Positions 27,729-37,091 of a stretch of DNA of 64,000 nt are shown piece after piece. The translations under genes and the position numbers were made by a program. Under the pieces are notes generated by a model, which saw nothing but the letters and a program-made list of their open reading frames with translations, did no database searches and was not told the DNA's origin. The stretch spans positions 202,550 through 266,549 of the forward strand of contig CAWHJD010000028.1 of the NCBI GenBank assembly GCA_963829585.1, in the 5' to 3' direction. Positions within the stretch are counted from its first letter, which is position 1, and every line of letters starts with the position of its first letter. This stretch comes from Sva-07 sp963829585 (lineage in GTDB: Bacteria > Actinomycetota > Acidimicrobiia > Acidimicrobiales > Ilumatobacteraceae).

Positions 27729-28515
27729 ATCCGTCGCCACGGACGAAACCTGCCAACACCATGCCCGCCCGACGAGCCGCGTCGACGGCGAGCGCGGTCG
27801 GCGCACTGACGGCGACGAGGGTCGAGAACCCGGCGGCCCACGCCTTCTGCACCATCTCGATGCTCGCCCGCCCGCTCACGAACAGGCCGAGGTCGGTGGC
27901 CGGCAACCCACCGGCGCCTCCCAGCAGCATCGAACCCACGACCTTGTCGACGGCGTTGTGCCGACCGACGTCTTCGCGGGTGACGAGCACCTCTCCCGCA
28001 CGATCGAACGCTGCCGCGGCGTGCACGGCTCCGGTTGCCGCGAACAGACCCTGCGCTGTGGACATCCGGTGCGGGATCGACGCGAGGACATCGAGGTCGA
28101 ACGGGTCGCTCGGCGGGAGCGGTTCGAGCCGCTCGCACATCACGTCGAGTTGCTCGCTGCCGCACCAGCCACAACTCGACGACACCGTTCCCAACCGGGC
28201 CGTCGGCACTGCTGCGCGCCCGCCGGTCTCCACGGTGACCACGTTGAACTCGGTGTCGACGGCACTGCCGCTCGCGCAGTAGCGCACGCCGGTGATCGGT
28301 GCCCCGCCGAGCAGCCCTTCGGCGAAGCAGAAACCGGCAGCGAGTTCGAAGTCGTGGCCCGGGGTGCGCATCGTGGTCGACACGACGGCACCGTCGAGCT
28401 GGATCGTCATGGGCTCCTCGACGATGAGGTCGTCGAAGACGGTCCTCGTCACCCGCTCGTCGCCGACGCCATCGACGCGCGTGACCCGCCTGCGCTCCTT
28501 GCGACGCCGGGCCAT
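27658..28515 (-). CDS. fdhD: FdhD sulfurtransferase/sulfur carrier
   Basis: This 285-residue FdhD protein moves sulfur from a cysteine desulfurase to the bis-MGD cofactor of formate dehydrogenase. It shows the family openings (VTRTVFDDLIVEEPMTI, RTPGHDFELAAGF), the CxxC motif in SSCGWCG near residues 117-120, and TREDVGRHNAVDKV. It is convergent with the formate dehydrogenase genes it serves. Its ATG overlaps the stop of a small membrane protein gene (TGATG), so the two are coupled. Confidence 0.92.
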   Translation of the reverse strand: MARRRKERRRVTRVDGVGDERVTRTVFDDLIVEEPMTIQLDGAVVSTTMRTPGHDFELAAGFCFAEGLLGGAPITGVRYCASGSAVDTEFNVVTVETGGRAAVPTARLGTVSSSCGWCGSEQLDVMCERLEPLPPSDPFDLDVLASIPHRMSTAQGLFAATGAVHAAAAFDRAGEVLVTREDVGRHNAVDKVVGSMLLGGAGGLPATDLGLFVSGRASIEMVQKAWAAGFSTLVAVSAPTALAVDAARRAGMVLAGFVRGDGFNVYAPERLDLGGSGRAGTRTDP

Positions 28516-28805
28516 CAGGCGTATCCGGCTCGGCCGTAGTCGCTGCGTCTGGCCGTCCCGAACCAGTTGCCGAGATCGACGAGGAACGCGAACATCACGA
28601 TCACCCAGCCGAAGCCGTTGATCGGGTCACCCCACTGGTCCATCAGCACGTAGGCGAGGGTCGTGTACGGCAGGAACAGCCATCCGAAGAACCCGATCCA
28701 GAAGCTGTCGAACGCCGTGTCGTTCCAGTCGGAGAAGATCTCGAGCAGGATCAGCCCGAACCTCGGGAACACCGCGCCGACGACGAGGAACAGACAGCCG
28801 CACAT
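28515..28805 (-). CDS. Small membrane protein, function unknown
   Basis: This 96-residue protein has three hydrophobic segments (MCGCLFLVVGAVFPRFGLIL, FWIGFFGWLFLPYTTLAYVL, FGWVIVMFAFLVDLG). Its stop overlaps the fdhD start, implying co-translation. I recognise no firm family; similar short proteins occur widely in actinobacteria. A link to formate dehydrogenase is suggested only by coupling to fdhD. Confidence 0.6.
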   Translation of the reverse strand: MCGCLFLVVGAVFPRFGLILLEIFSDWNDTAFDSFWIGFFGWLFLPYTTLAYVLMDQWGDPINGFGWVIVMFAFLVDLGNWFGTARRSDYGRAGYA

Positions 28806-28873
28806 GCCCGAACACTACGTCGTTGTTCGAAGGGCCAGAAGTGGCAAGCTGCGACCATGCACGCCGTGAGCCC

Positions 28874-29653
28874 ATGCCGGTCGTGCTGAGCCACACCGCT
28901 CGAGCCGCGCTGTCCATCCTCGCTGTGGGCGCAGTCGCCGCCGGATGCGCCGGAGCCGACTCCGGGGCTGCCACCACGGAGCGCGTCCAGCCCACGGTCC
29001 CGTCGACAGCATCCAGCACGACGACATCCAGCACGACCACGACATCCAGCACGACCACGACATCCAGCACGACCACGACATCCAGCACGACCACGACGAC
29101 GGTCGCAACGACCATCGCGTACGTCGTGCCGGTCGCCGACGTCGCCGCCGCCGGCTGGGGCACCACTCATGCCGGCTACAGCGCCACCGACATCTTCATC
29201 GGGTGCGGCGCCCAGGTCGTGGCCCCCGTGAACGGCGTCGTCCTCGAGGTCCGCACGGTCGACCAGTGGGACCCGGCCATCGACAACCCGGCCACCCGTG
29301 GCGGGCGATCGGTGGCAGTCCTCGGTGACGACGGTGTCCGCTACTACATGGCCCATCTCGACACCGTCGATGTCGCGCAGGGCGGGCGGGTCGGCGCCGG
29401 CGATCCGATCGCAACGGTGGGGCGTACCGGCCGGGCATCCGCATGTCATGTTCACTTCGGGATCTCCCCGCCCTGCCCGGGGCCGGAATGGTCGGTGCGC
29501 CGCGGCGTCATCCGGCCCTCCCCGTATCTCGACGCGTGGAGGGTCGGCGAGCAACGCAGCCCCGGCGGCGAGGTCGACCAGTGGGTGACCGACCACCCCG
29601 ACGCGTGCGCCGAGGCAATGGCCGATCCGTTCGCCCCCGACGCCGCAGGGTAG
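28874..29653 (+). CDS. Secreted lipoprotein with M23/LytM-like peptidase domain
   Basis: This 259-residue protein starts MPVVLSHTARAALSILAVG at 28874 and has a signal peptide ending in a lipobox (VAAGC), so it should be lipid-anchored outside. A Thr/Ser-rich linker with tandem TSSTTT units follows. The C-terminal M23 domain has H and D in THAGYSATDIF, the YYMAHLD segment and HVHFG, so the zinc ligands are present. It may be an active peptidoglycan endopeptidase or a LytM-type regulator. A small membrane protein gene lies divergently upstream. Confidence 0.75.
   Translation: MPVVLSHTARAALSILAVGAVAAGCAGADSGAATTERVQPTVPSTASSTTTSSTTTTSSTTTTSSTTTTSSTTTTTVATTIAYVVPVADVAAAGWGTTHAGYSATDIFIGCGAQVVAPVNGVVLEVRTVDQWDPAIDNPATRGGRSVAVLGDDGVRYYMAHLDTVDVAQGGRVGAGDPIATVGRTGRASACHVHFGISPPCPGPEWSVRRGVIRPSPYLDAWRVGEQRSPGGEVDQWVTDHPDACAEAMADPFAPDAAG
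29023..29094 (+). repeat. Tandem 18-bp repeat encoding a Thr/Ser linker
   Basis: Four perfect copies of an 18-bp unit (GACATCCAGCACGACCAC) lie inside the M23 lipoprotein gene, with a partial copy just upstream. They encode repeating T/S units (TSSTTT) between the lipobox and the peptidase domain, a likely cell-wall-spanning linker. Copy number may vary by slippage in units that keep the frame. Confidence 0.85.
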
Positions 29654-29730
29654 GCCGGGGCACTCTCCGACACGGCGCCGGCGCAGCGGGTGCACGATGC
29701 TGTCGCTGCCAGCCGTTCGAGGAGGAACAC

Positions 29731-30636
29731 ATGAGGTACACGGTCAATCTGCTCGACGCGGCCATCGACCCGATCGACTGGGCCCGTCGACGTGAGGCCG
29801 AGGGCTGGCACGGTCTGTCGGTCGCCGACCATGTCTTCACCGGGCGGCGCGCGTATCCGCACGTGTGGGTCACGGCGACGGCGATGGCGATGGCGACCAC
29901 CCGCCCGACGATCTCCACGGCGTTCGCCAACAACCTCATGCGCAGCCCGGTCGAAGTGGCCCAGGCCGCACTCCAGTTGCAGCGGGTGAGTGGCGGTCGG
30001 TTCGAACTCGGGCTCGGCGCGGGGTGGGCCGACGACGAGGTGACCGGCTCGGGGTTGGCGTACCCGTCGCCCGGCGAGCGCGCCGGCAGGTTCGCCGAGG
30101 CCGCACGAATCATCCGTTCGCTGCTGCACGAGGGGGCATGCAGCTTCCACGGTGAGCACTACGAGATCGACGTGCCGAGGATCGGCCCGCGACTCGCCGA
30201 CGAGGGCCTCGCCCCGCCGCTGCTCGTGGGATCCGTGGGTGGCCCGCGGACCATACGGGAGGTCACCCCGTCGCTCGACCGGGTGGAGATCAAGGCACAG
30301 AGTGCTGCGACGCGCAACGGTTCGCTCGACCTCGGTGTCATGGCCACCGTCACCGAGGACCACCTCCTCGGCATGATCGAGCGCGTCCGCGCGGTGAACC
30401 CGAGCATCGAGATCAGCATGTTCACGCTGTTCAGCGTCGGCGACGACGACGTGACACGAAGTGTGAAGTCGGCGATGGACGCCGGCGGTGGCCTCTTCCG
30501 GCGATTCTTCGGATCGGTCGACGAGGTGGCTGCCGGGCTCGGCTGGCTCGAGGGCCTCGGAGTCTCCGGCGCGTCGCTCAGCCCGATGACGCCCCACGCC
30601 CTCGAGGCGCTCGCCCCGGCGGTCCTGAACCCATGA
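29731..30636 (+). CDS. F420-dependent LLM-class oxidoreductase
   Basis: This 301-residue luciferase-like monooxygenase fold protein begins MRYTVNLLDAAIDPIDWARR, with a GGAGGA ribosome site. It shows the class pattern: SVADHVFTG, AFANNLMRSPVEVAQ, SGGRFELGLGAGWADDE. The TIM-barrel family uses reduced F420 or FMN; the F420 assignment is by family, not by a diagnostic residue. Its last 4 bases overlap the next gene (ATGA), so it is coupled to a SnoaL-like protein. Confidence 0.82.
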   Translation: MRYTVNLLDAAIDPIDWARRREAEGWHGLSVADHVFTGRRAYPHVWVTATAMAMATTRPTISTAFANNLMRSPVEVAQAALQLQRVSGGRFELGLGAGWADDEVTGSGLAYPSPGERAGRFAEAARIIRSLLHEGACSFHGEHYEIDVPRIGPRLADEGLAPPLLVGSVGGPRTIREVTPSLDRVEIKAQSAATRNGSLDLGVMATVTEDHLLGMIERVRAVNPSIEISMFTLFSVGDDDVTRSVKSAMDAGGGLFRRFFGSVDEVAAGLGWLEGLGVSGASLSPMTPHALEALAPAVLNP

Positions 30637-31121
30637 TCGACCACGACGTGTTCCACGACGTCACCCGCACGGTGTACGAATTCGCCTACGGCATCGACAC
30701 CCGCGACTGGGCCCTGTACCGGAGCATCTTCGCACCGGAGGTCGAGTTCGACTACGAGTCGTACCACGGCCGCCCGGCGACGCGCATGACGCCCGACGCC
30801 TGGATCGACGCCGTCACGCAACTCTTCATGGGGCTCGACGCGACGCAGCACTCGATGAGCAATCCCCTCGTCGATGTCGACGGATCGACCGCCCGCTGCC
30901 GGATGTACATGCAGGCGGCCCACTTCCTCGCCCACGACGGTGGTGAGCCCGAGTTCACGATCGGCGGGTACTACGACGACCACCTCGTGTTCGGCGAGAT
31001 CGACGGCGTCAGCCGCTGGCGGATCGACGCCGTCAAACTGACCGTCTGGTGGCGTCGGGGCAACGCCGACATCATGCGACTCGCGCACGAGCGCACCCGG
31101 TCGGCTCGTCGGGCCGACTGA
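30633..31121 (+). CDS. SnoaL-like (NTF2-fold) protein
   Basis: This 162-residue cone-shaped alpha+beta barrel protein (SnoaL_4 type) has TVYEFAYGIDTRDWALYRSIFA near the start and a Trp/Tyr-rich second half (FTIGGYYDDHLVF, RIDAVKLTVWWRRG). Such proteins act as small hydratases, isomerases or dioxygenase partners. It is co-translated with the LLM oxidoreductase upstream and followed after 20 bp by another, suggesting a shared pathway. Confidence 0.78.
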   Translation: MIDHDVFHDVTRTVYEFAYGIDTRDWALYRSIFAPEVEFDYESYHGRPATRMTPDAWIDAVTQLFMGLDATQHSMSNPLVDVDGSTARCRMYMQAAHFLAHDGGEPEFTIGGYYDDHLVFGEIDGVSRWRIDAVKLTVWWRRGNADIMRLAHERTRSARRAD

Positions 31122-31141
31122 GCCCTCGGTACGGTCCGGGC

Positions 31142-32011
31142 GTGGAGATCGGCTTCGTCTACCCGCAGACCGAACTCGGCGGCGACCCCGACGCCGTACG
31201 AGCCATCGGACGTGCCACCGAGCAACTCGGTTTCGACCACCTGTTGGCGTACGACCACGTGCTCGGGGCGACCCACGACGATCGTGATCCACCCCTGTGG
31301 GGCCCCTACACCGAGCGCCACCCGTTCCACGATCCGTTCGTGATGTTCGCCTACCTCGCCGGCATGACCGAACGGATCCACTTCGCCACGGGCGTGCTGA
31401 TCCTGCCGCAACGCCAGACGGTGCTGGTCGCCAAGCAGGCCGCCGACCTCGACCTGATGTCGGGCGAACGACTGCGACTCGGCGTGGGTGTCGGGTGGAA
31501 CTACGTGGAGTACGACTCGCTGGGGCAGGTCTTCTCGACGCGTGGCCGACGCGCCGACGAGCAGATCGGCTTCCTGCGCCGCCTCTGGAGCGAGGAACTC
31601 ATCGAGTGGACAGGCGAGTTCGACGCCATCGACCGCGCCACGCTCGTCCCGCGGCCGAACCGCCGGATCCCGATCTGGGTCGGAGGCTTCAGCGAGGCGG
31701 CATTCCGGCGCGGGGCAGCACTGGGCGACGGCTTCATGTACGCCGGAACGGAGGACCGGGTCATGGTCGCGATGGAGCGGGTTCGCGCACTCGGCTCCGA
31801 GCAGCCGCGCGACATGACGGATTTCGGCCACGAATTCGTCGCGCTCCGCGTGGGGGGTGCCGCCGACGCAGCAGCGGCCGCCGAGCGGTGGCGAGACGCA
31901 GGCGGCACTCACTTCGCCGCCGTCTCGATGGGGCTCGGGCTCGACTCGATCGACGCCCACCTCGAGTTCATGCGCGACGTCGCGAACCGGCTCGGCCTGC
32001 CCGCGTCCTGA
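31142..32011 (+). CDS. F420-dependent LLM-class oxidoreductase
   Basis: This 289-residue luciferase-like protein starts from GTG at 31142 with EIGFVYPQTELGGDP. Class motifs include LLAYDHVLGA, HFATGVLILPQRQTVLVAKQ and RLGVGVGWNYVEY. It closes the LLM-SnoaL-LLM operon. The 29-bp dispersed repeat begins 2 bp after its stop. The substrate is unknown; cofactor F420 is inferred from the family and the actinobacterial setting. Confidence 0.82.
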   Translation: MEIGFVYPQTELGGDPDAVRAIGRATEQLGFDHLLAYDHVLGATHDDRDPPLWGPYTERHPFHDPFVMFAYLAGMTERIHFATGVLILPQRQTVLVAKQAADLDLMSGERLRLGVGVGWNYVEYDSLGQVFSTRGRRADEQIGFLRRLWSEELIEWTGEFDAIDRATLVPRPNRRIPIWVGGFSEAAFRRGAALGDGFMYAGTEDRVMVAMERVRALGSEQPRDMTDFGHEFVALRVGGAADAAAAAERWRDAGGTHFAAVSMGLGLDSIDAHLEFMRDVANRLGLPAS

Positions 32012-32013
32012 CT

Positions 32014-32042
32014 CGTCACACGGTGCCGGGTCAAACGTGACG
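32014..32042. repeat. 29-bp dispersed repeat, copy 2
   Basis: A plus-strand copy (CGTCACACGGTG to AAACGTGACG), identical to the copy at 8107-8135 read on the other strand. It begins 2 bp after the stop of the LLM gene, so it does not interrupt coding. Its CGTCAC and GTGACG ends can pair, and it may act as a weak terminator. Confidence 0.85.
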
Positions 32043-32115
32043 TTTCCTGCCGCGAATCTCCGCGCACATCGTCACCGGCTCGCCGACGGTCGCGACCGAC
32101 TGACAGACTTCCGGG

Positions 32116-33708
32116 ATGACCGAAACGATCACAGGCACCAACCGCTCCGCTGGTGTGAGTTTCACCGAGCTCCTCGACGGCGATTCGCACCCGGTCTCCG
32201 ATGTGCTGCGCGCCGAATCACGCGTCGGGCTCACCGAGGGCAACACCCGTGTTCCGGCCTGGTACTACACGTCGCCCGAGTTCCACGCGCTCGAGGTCGA
32301 GAAGCTGTGGAGCCGCGTCTGGCAGATGGCCTGTCTCGAGGAGGAGATCCCCGAGGTCGGCGACTACCACGTGTACGAGATCGCCGACATGTCGTTCCTC
32401 GTCGTGCGGACCGCCGACGGCATCAAGGCCTACCGAAACGCCTGCCTCCACCGGGGCCGTCTGCTGCGCGAGGCCAACGGGAAGGGCGCGAAGAACCTGC
32501 GGTGTGCATTCCACGGCTGGTCGTGGAACCTCGATGGATCACTGAAGGAGATCCCGTGCGAGTGGGACTTCCCGAGCGTGCGCGCCGAGGACTACGCGCT
32601 CCCCGAGGCACTCGTCGACACCTGGCACGGATTCGTGTTCCTCAACCCCGACCGCGACGCCGCACCGCTGGGCGAGCACCTCGCCGGTCTCGACGAGCAC
32701 TTCGCCAAGTATCCGTTCGAGCAGCGGGTGAAGGTCGCCCACGTCGAGAAGATCATGCGAGTCAACTGGAAGGCGTGCCAGGAGGCGTTCATGGAGTCGT
32801 ACCACGTCGTCGCGACACACCCGACGCTGATGGAGACGCTCGGCGATGCGAACACGCGTTACGACACGTACGCCAACTTCTCCCGGGCGATCTCACCGCA
32901 CGGCGTGGAGAGCCCGCACCTGGCCGGCATGACCCACTACGAACGCCTCGCCGACGGCAAGCAGTTCGCCCGCTATCGCCATCCGATGAACGGCCACGTC
33001 TACGAACGCGTCGAACTCGGCCGGGTACGCGTGATCGACCTCGACGGCAACGAGAGCCTGTTCGACGACGAGGGCACCTACATCGAGGGCCCGATCAGGC
33101 AGGCCGACCCGCATCTGTGCAAGTGGATCGGTGGGCCGTCGCCCGAGGGAGTCCTCGATGCTCCGCTGGCGATCCCCGACCCTCCCGAGGGCGTCGAGTC
33201 GATCACCGAACTGCGGGCGTGGATCGCCGGCCAACGTCGAGCCGCCGCGGCCCAGCAGTACGGCGACGCGATCGACGTCGAGCAGTTCAGCGACGGCGAG
33301 TTCATCGACTCGATGTACTACTCGGTGTTCCCCAACTGGTCGCCGTGGGGGGTGTGGAATGCGCTCTTCTACCGGTTCCGTCCGCACGGCAACAATCCCG
33401 ACGAGTGCATCTTCGAGGTGATGATGTTCGTGCCGTGGGCCGACCAGGCGAACCGACCGACGCCGGCGAGCGTCACCAAGTTGGGCCCGGACGACGACTG
33501 GACGCTGGCACCCGAACTCGGGATGACGGCGAAGATCTTCCAGCAGGACTCGATCAACCTGCCGCAGGTGCAGAAGGGCCTCAAGGCCCAGGAGCGCCAG
33601 GAGGTCGTGTTCGCCAACTACAACGAGACGAAGATCCGCCATTTCTGGGAGCACATGTACCACTGGCTCGAGATCGGCCCCACCCAGGTCTCGCTCACCC
33701 CACGCTGA
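32116..33708 (+). CDS. Rieske ring-hydroxylating oxygenase alpha subunit
   Basis: This 530-residue Rieske non-heme iron oxygenase has the [2Fe-2S] motif ACLHRG...CAFHGWSW (residues about 112-135). The catalytic domain carries iron ligands in QEAFMESYHVVATHP. It would hydroxylate or demethylate an aromatic or similar ring using electrons from a separate reductase, which is not seen nearby. The 530-residue length, with an extended C-terminal half, is longer than most alpha subunits. It stands alone between an LLM operon and a strong terminator. Confidence 0.87.
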   Translation: MTETITGTNRSAGVSFTELLDGDSHPVSDVLRAESRVGLTEGNTRVPAWYYTSPEFHALEVEKLWSRVWQMACLEEEIPEVGDYHVYEIADMSFLVVRTADGIKAYRNACLHRGRLLREANGKGAKNLRCAFHGWSWNLDGSLKEIPCEWDFPSVRAEDYALPEALVDTWHGFVFLNPDRDAAPLGEHLAGLDEHFAKYPFEQRVKVAHVEKIMRVNWKACQEAFMESYHVVATHPTLMETLGDANTRYDTYANFSRAISPHGVESPHLAGMTHYERLADGKQFARYRHPMNGHVYERVELGRVRVIDLDGNESLFDDEGTYIEGPIRQADPHLCKWIGGPSPEGVLDAPLAIPDPPEGVESITELRAWIAGQRRAAAAQQYGDAIDVEQFSDGEFIDSMYYSVFPNWSPWGVWNALFYRFRPHGNNPDECIFEVMMFVPWADQANRPTPASVTKLGPDDDWTLAPELGMTAKIFQQDSINLPQVQKGLKAQERQEVVFANYNETKIRHFWEHMYHWLEIGPTQVSLTPR

Positions 33709-33715
33709 CCCACGA

Positions 33716-33758
33716 GCGATGAGCGAGGCGACCGACGTCCGGTCGCCTCGCTCATCGC
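33716..33758 (+). terminator. Strong hairpin terminator after Rieske oxygenase
   Basis: A perfect stem of 19 bp or so (arm CGATGAGCGAGGCGACCG and exact complement) with a short ACGTC loop lies 8 bp after the stop. There is no T tract. Perfect pairing and position support a terminator. Confidence 0.75.
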
Positions 33759-33806
33759 CGGGGCTTCGATCATCGCCGGCGGGCACGGATGTGCTGTGCT
33801 GCACGG

Positions 33807-35054
33807 ATGCAGTTCGGCATCTTCTACGAACATCAGCTCCCGAAGCCGTGGAGCGCCGACGACGAGTACGAGCTCCTGCGTGACGCCCTCGACCAGGTGG
33901 AGCTCGCCGACCGGCTCGGGTTCGACTACGCCTGGGAGGTCGAACACCACTTCCTCGACGAGTACTCGCACTCGTCGGCACCGGAGGTGTTCCTCGCTGC
34001 CGCTGCCGCTCGTACGAAGCGCATCCGGCTGGGGCACGGCATCCGCCAGGTGATCCCGAACTACAACCATCCGGCTCGAACCGCCGAAGGCATCGCCACA
34101 CTCGATCTCATCTCGAACGGTCGAGTCGACTTCGGCATCGGTGAAGGAGCCACGCGTCTGGAGTTGCACGGGTTCAACATCCCCGCCAAGGAGAAGCGGG
34201 CGATGTCGCTGGAAGCGGCCGAGCAGATCGCCAACATGATGGTGCTCGATCCGTACCCCGGATACACGTCGGAGCACTTCTCGATGCCGTGCCGCAACGT
34301 GCTGCCCAAGCCGCGTCAGAAGCCGCATCCGCCGATGTGGATCGCCTGCACCAATCGCGACACGATCAAGGTGGCGGCCCGCAACGGTCTCGGTGCGTTG
34401 GCGTTCAGCTTCGTCGACCCCGAGGAGGCGCAGGCCTGGGTCGAGATCTACTACGACATCGTCAAGAGCGAGGAGTGCGTGCCGCTGGGGCACACCGTGA
34501 ACGCCAACGTTGCGCTCGTCACGGGGTTCTCGCTCGACCACGATCGGGCCGAGGCGATCCGACGCGGGCAGGAGGGATTCGAGTTCTTCGCGTACGCGCT
34601 CAACGCGCTCGTCGCGCACGATCAGGTGCCGGGCCGGACCGACCTGTGGGGAGAATTCCAGGCCCGCCGGGCTCCGGATTCGACCGAACAGCGGATCGCC
34701 GCGGCCGCAGCGCGCGACGACACCTACGCGAGCTGCATCGGGACGCCGGCCGATGCACGCCGCCACCTCCGTGAGATGCGCGACGTCGGCGTCGATCAGG
34801 TGATCTTCATCCAGCAGGCCGGCCGCAACCGCCACGCCGACATCTGTTCGTCGCTCGAGTTGTTCGCCGCCGAGGTGATGCCCGAGTTCGCCGAGGAGGA
34901 GGCTGATCGTCAGCAGCGCAAGCAGGCAGAACTGGCGCCGTTCATCGAGGCCGCACTGGCCCGCAAGCAGTGGATGCAGCCCCTCGCCGATGCCGACATC
35001 CCCATCGTCAGGGCTGCGGTGAAGAAGGCCCAGACGTCGGGCAGCCTGACGTAG
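33807..35054 (+). CDS. LLM-class flavin/F420 oxidoreductase (long form)
   Basis: This 415-residue luciferase-like protein begins MQFGIFYEHQLPKPW at 33807. It has EVEHHFLDEYSHSSAPEVFL, LGHGIRQVIPNYNHPARTAE and GRVDFGIGEGATRLEL, typical of the long LLM group that includes alkanal monooxygenase alpha-like proteins. The C-terminal 60 residues are helical and charged (EEEADRQQRKQAEL). Rieske oxygenase genes flank it, so a role in the same oxidative pathway is plausible. The substrate is unknown. Confidence 0.8.
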   Translation: MQFGIFYEHQLPKPWSADDEYELLRDALDQVELADRLGFDYAWEVEHHFLDEYSHSSAPEVFLAAAAARTKRIRLGHGIRQVIPNYNHPARTAEGIATLDLISNGRVDFGIGEGATRLELHGFNIPAKEKRAMSLEAAEQIANMMVLDPYPGYTSEHFSMPCRNVLPKPRQKPHPPMWIACTNRDTIKVAARNGLGALAFSFVDPEEAQAWVEIYYDIVKSEECVPLGHTVNANVALVTGFSLDHDRAEAIRRGQEGFEFFAYALNALVAHDQVPGRTDLWGEFQARRAPDSTEQRIAAAAARDDTYASCIGTPADARRHLREMRDVGVDQVIFIQQAGRNRHADICSSLELFAAEVMPEFAEEEADRQQRKQAELAPFIEAALARKQWMQPLADADIPIVRAAVKKAQTSGSLT

Positions 35055-35084
35055 CGCTTCCTGCGGGCCGCACGTCGGGGGCCG

Positions 35085-35903
35085 TCAGTGGACGGTCGCG
35101 AGGAAACTGGACAGCGCGTCGAACCAGTCGTCCGGCCGTTCCCACTGCGGTGAGTGACCCGAACCGGCGATCGTGACGAGCTGCGCACCGGCGATGGTGT
35201 CGGCCATGCGTCGGCTGTCGTCGAGGAACGGTTCGTCGAGTTCACCGACGATCACCAGGGTCGACACCGTCACGCTCCGGAGGCGGTCGAGGCGGTCGGG
35301 CTGGGTCTTCAGCATCAACACGCAGGCGGCGAACATCTCCGGTACCGCGTTGGTCATGTTGGCGCGCTGACCGGCGATGATGTCGGGCCGATCGACACGG
35401 ACCTGTCGATAGGCCTCGGTCTCCAGCGGATTGGGCCCGCCCGAGTCGAACAGGTCGGCGAGTGCAGCCATGCCGTCGCTGATCGCGTAGCTGCCGGCCA
35501 ACTCGAGCTCCTCGGTCGTGGCCACGTGCAGCGGCCCGTGCACGGTGTCCATCAGGACCAGCGCGTCGAGCCGTTCGGGATGATCGAGAGCGAACTGCTG
35601 GGCGATGATTCCGCCCATCGAGTGACCCAGCAGCACGAAGCGGTCCCACCCGAGGCTGTCGGCGAGTGCGGCGAGGTCGGCCACGAATGCGTCCACCGTG
35701 TAGGCCGACGTGTCACGAGGACCGCCCGTCTCGCCGTGGCCGCGCAGGTCGGGTGCGACCACGTGCCATCCAGCGGCGGCCAGCGGCCCGATGTGGTCGG
35801 CGAAGTCGGTTCGCCCGCCGGTGAATCCGTGCACGAGCATGAGCGGGCGCCCGCCCATCCCCGCCTCGCTGTACGACAGTGGTCGCGGATCGGGCGTGGT
35901 CAC
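35085..35903 (-). CDS. Alpha/beta-hydrolase
   Basis: This 272-residue alpha/beta-hydrolase-fold enzyme has the oxyanion region MLVHGFTGG and the nucleophile elbow LLGHSMGG. A probable acid lies in VGELDEPF and the catalytic His in GSGHSPQWERP. It is likely an esterase, lactonase or C-C hydrolase acting after the oxygenases. Its start overlaps the upstream Rieske gene by 4 bp (ATGA), so they are co-translated. Confidence 0.85.
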   Translation of the reverse strand: MTTPDPRPLSYSEAGMGGRPLMLVHGFTGGRTDFADHIGPLAAAGWHVVAPDLRGHGETGGPRDTSAYTVDAFVADLAALADSLGWDRFVLLGHSMGGIIAQQFALDHPERLDALVLMDTVHGPLHVATTEELELAGSYAISDGMAALADLFDSGGPNPLETEAYRQVRVDRPDIIAGQRANMTNAVPEMFAACVLMLKTQPDRLDRLRSVTVSTLVIVGELDEPFLDDSRRMADTIAGAQLVTIAGSGHSPQWERPDDWFDALSSFLATVH

Positions 35904-37033
35904 GTGTGCGGCGTCCTCTCGGCGATCGTGCGGTGGAGATGTTGGTTGCCCGGTTCGTTGCGGCCGAAGATGAAATGTCCGTCGCCCACGGCGGGCAGTG
36001 CCTCGCCGATCTGGAAGATCGTTGCGCAGTCCTCGTCGCGCACGACGGCTTCGTAGGTCCGGCGCTTCTCCTCCGCGATCGCGACCATGTCACCGACGAT
36101 GGGCTCGCGGTAGAACTGGAACTGCAGCGTTCGCGACCGATCGACCGTCGGGCCGGGGAGCAGGCGGCTCATCATCAGCGTGTCGCCGTGCCCGCCCGAC
36201 AGCGACACGTTCGGGAACACGTAGTGCACGAGGCTCATGTAGTCGGACACCGGACGATCGGTGGGGGCGGCCGGGTCGAGTTCCTCGATCGCCTTGGCGG
36301 CGAAGCCGATCCGTACGTGCGGGCCGAAGAAGTCGTAGGTGTTGCGGTTCGTGATCGCCTTGAGTCCGATCGTGTTCCGGTGGAGGTAGCCGATGTGATA
36401 CCCGTCGAGGTAGCCGTCGGCCGACAGCTTCCAGTTCGGGCTGTCGATGTACGTCGGCGTGCGATACGGGTGGAACTCGTCGAGGCGGAGCGCGGCGAGC
36501 GAATCGTCGAGGCCGTCGAGCCACGAGTCGAGGTCGAGTTCGCCGTCGGGATCGAGCGTGGCGAACACCGCGCCGGCGCGTACTTCGGTGGGGAGTTCGA
36601 CGAGACCGGCCACGTCGATGTCACCGAAGGAGTCACGCCCCGGCACGCCGACGAGCGCGCCCGTGGTGTCGTAACTCCACGAGTGGTACGGGCAGGTCAG
36701 GCGGCGAGCCGTGCCGCAGACGTCGTCGGTGACCTTCGCACCGCGATGACGACAGACGTTGAGCAGGGTCCGAATCCGGCCGTCGTCGCCCCTGACCACC
36801 ACGAGCGGCCGGCCGACGAGATCGAACGCGACGTAGTCACCCGGTTCACGGACCTCACAGGCCAGGGCCACCAGGAGCGGGACACGGAGGAAGATCTCGC
36901 GCATCTCGCGCTCGAACTGTTCAGGATCGCTGTAGGCGCCGGCGGGGACGCGCATCGGTTGCTCGGCCTGATCGGGCAGTCCGTTCCGGACGTTGTCGTG
37001 CAGGCGACGAAGCAGCTCGTCGAACATGTTCAA
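35900..37033 (-). CDS. Rieske non-heme iron oxygenase
   Basis: This 377-residue Rieske oxygenase has the cluster motif CRHRG...CPYHSWSY (about residues 93-118) and iron ligands in LDGYHIGYLHRN. It belongs to the shorter group acting on aromatic ring substituents or similar groups. It forms a minus-strand unit with the alpha/beta-hydrolase (4-bp overlap) and lies 58 bp after the SDR gene, so TetR, TIM barrel, SDR, Rieske and hydrolase genes may be one operon. Confidence 0.87.
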   Translation of the reverse strand: MNMFDELLRRLHDNVRNGLPDQAEQPMRVPAGAYSDPEQFEREMREIFLRVPLLVALACEVREPGDYVAFDLVGRPLVVVRGDDGRIRTLLNVCRHRGAKVTDDVCGTARRLTCPYHSWSYDTTGALVGVPGRDSFGDIDVAGLVELPTEVRAGAVFATLDPDGELDLDSWLDGLDDSLAALRLDEFHPYRTPTYIDSPNWKLSADGYLDGYHIGYLHRNTIGLKAITNRNTYDFFGPHVRIGFAAKAIEELDPAAPTDRPVSDYMSLVHYVFPNVSLSGGHGDTLMMSRLLPGPTVDRSRTLQFQFYREPIVGDMVAIAEEKRRTYEAVVRDEDCATIFQIGEALPAVGDGHFIFGRNEPGNQHLHRTIAERTPHT

Positions 37034-37091
37034 ACCTCCTCGGGATTTCGGATCGTAGTGTTGCGGCGCAGGTCATGAGGCTCGGCGTGGA

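Noticed and set aside
29023..29094. Short tandem repeats as a CRISPR-like array
   Set aside because: The 18-bp units are directly adjacent with no spacers and encode a Thr/Ser linker inside a lipoprotein gene.
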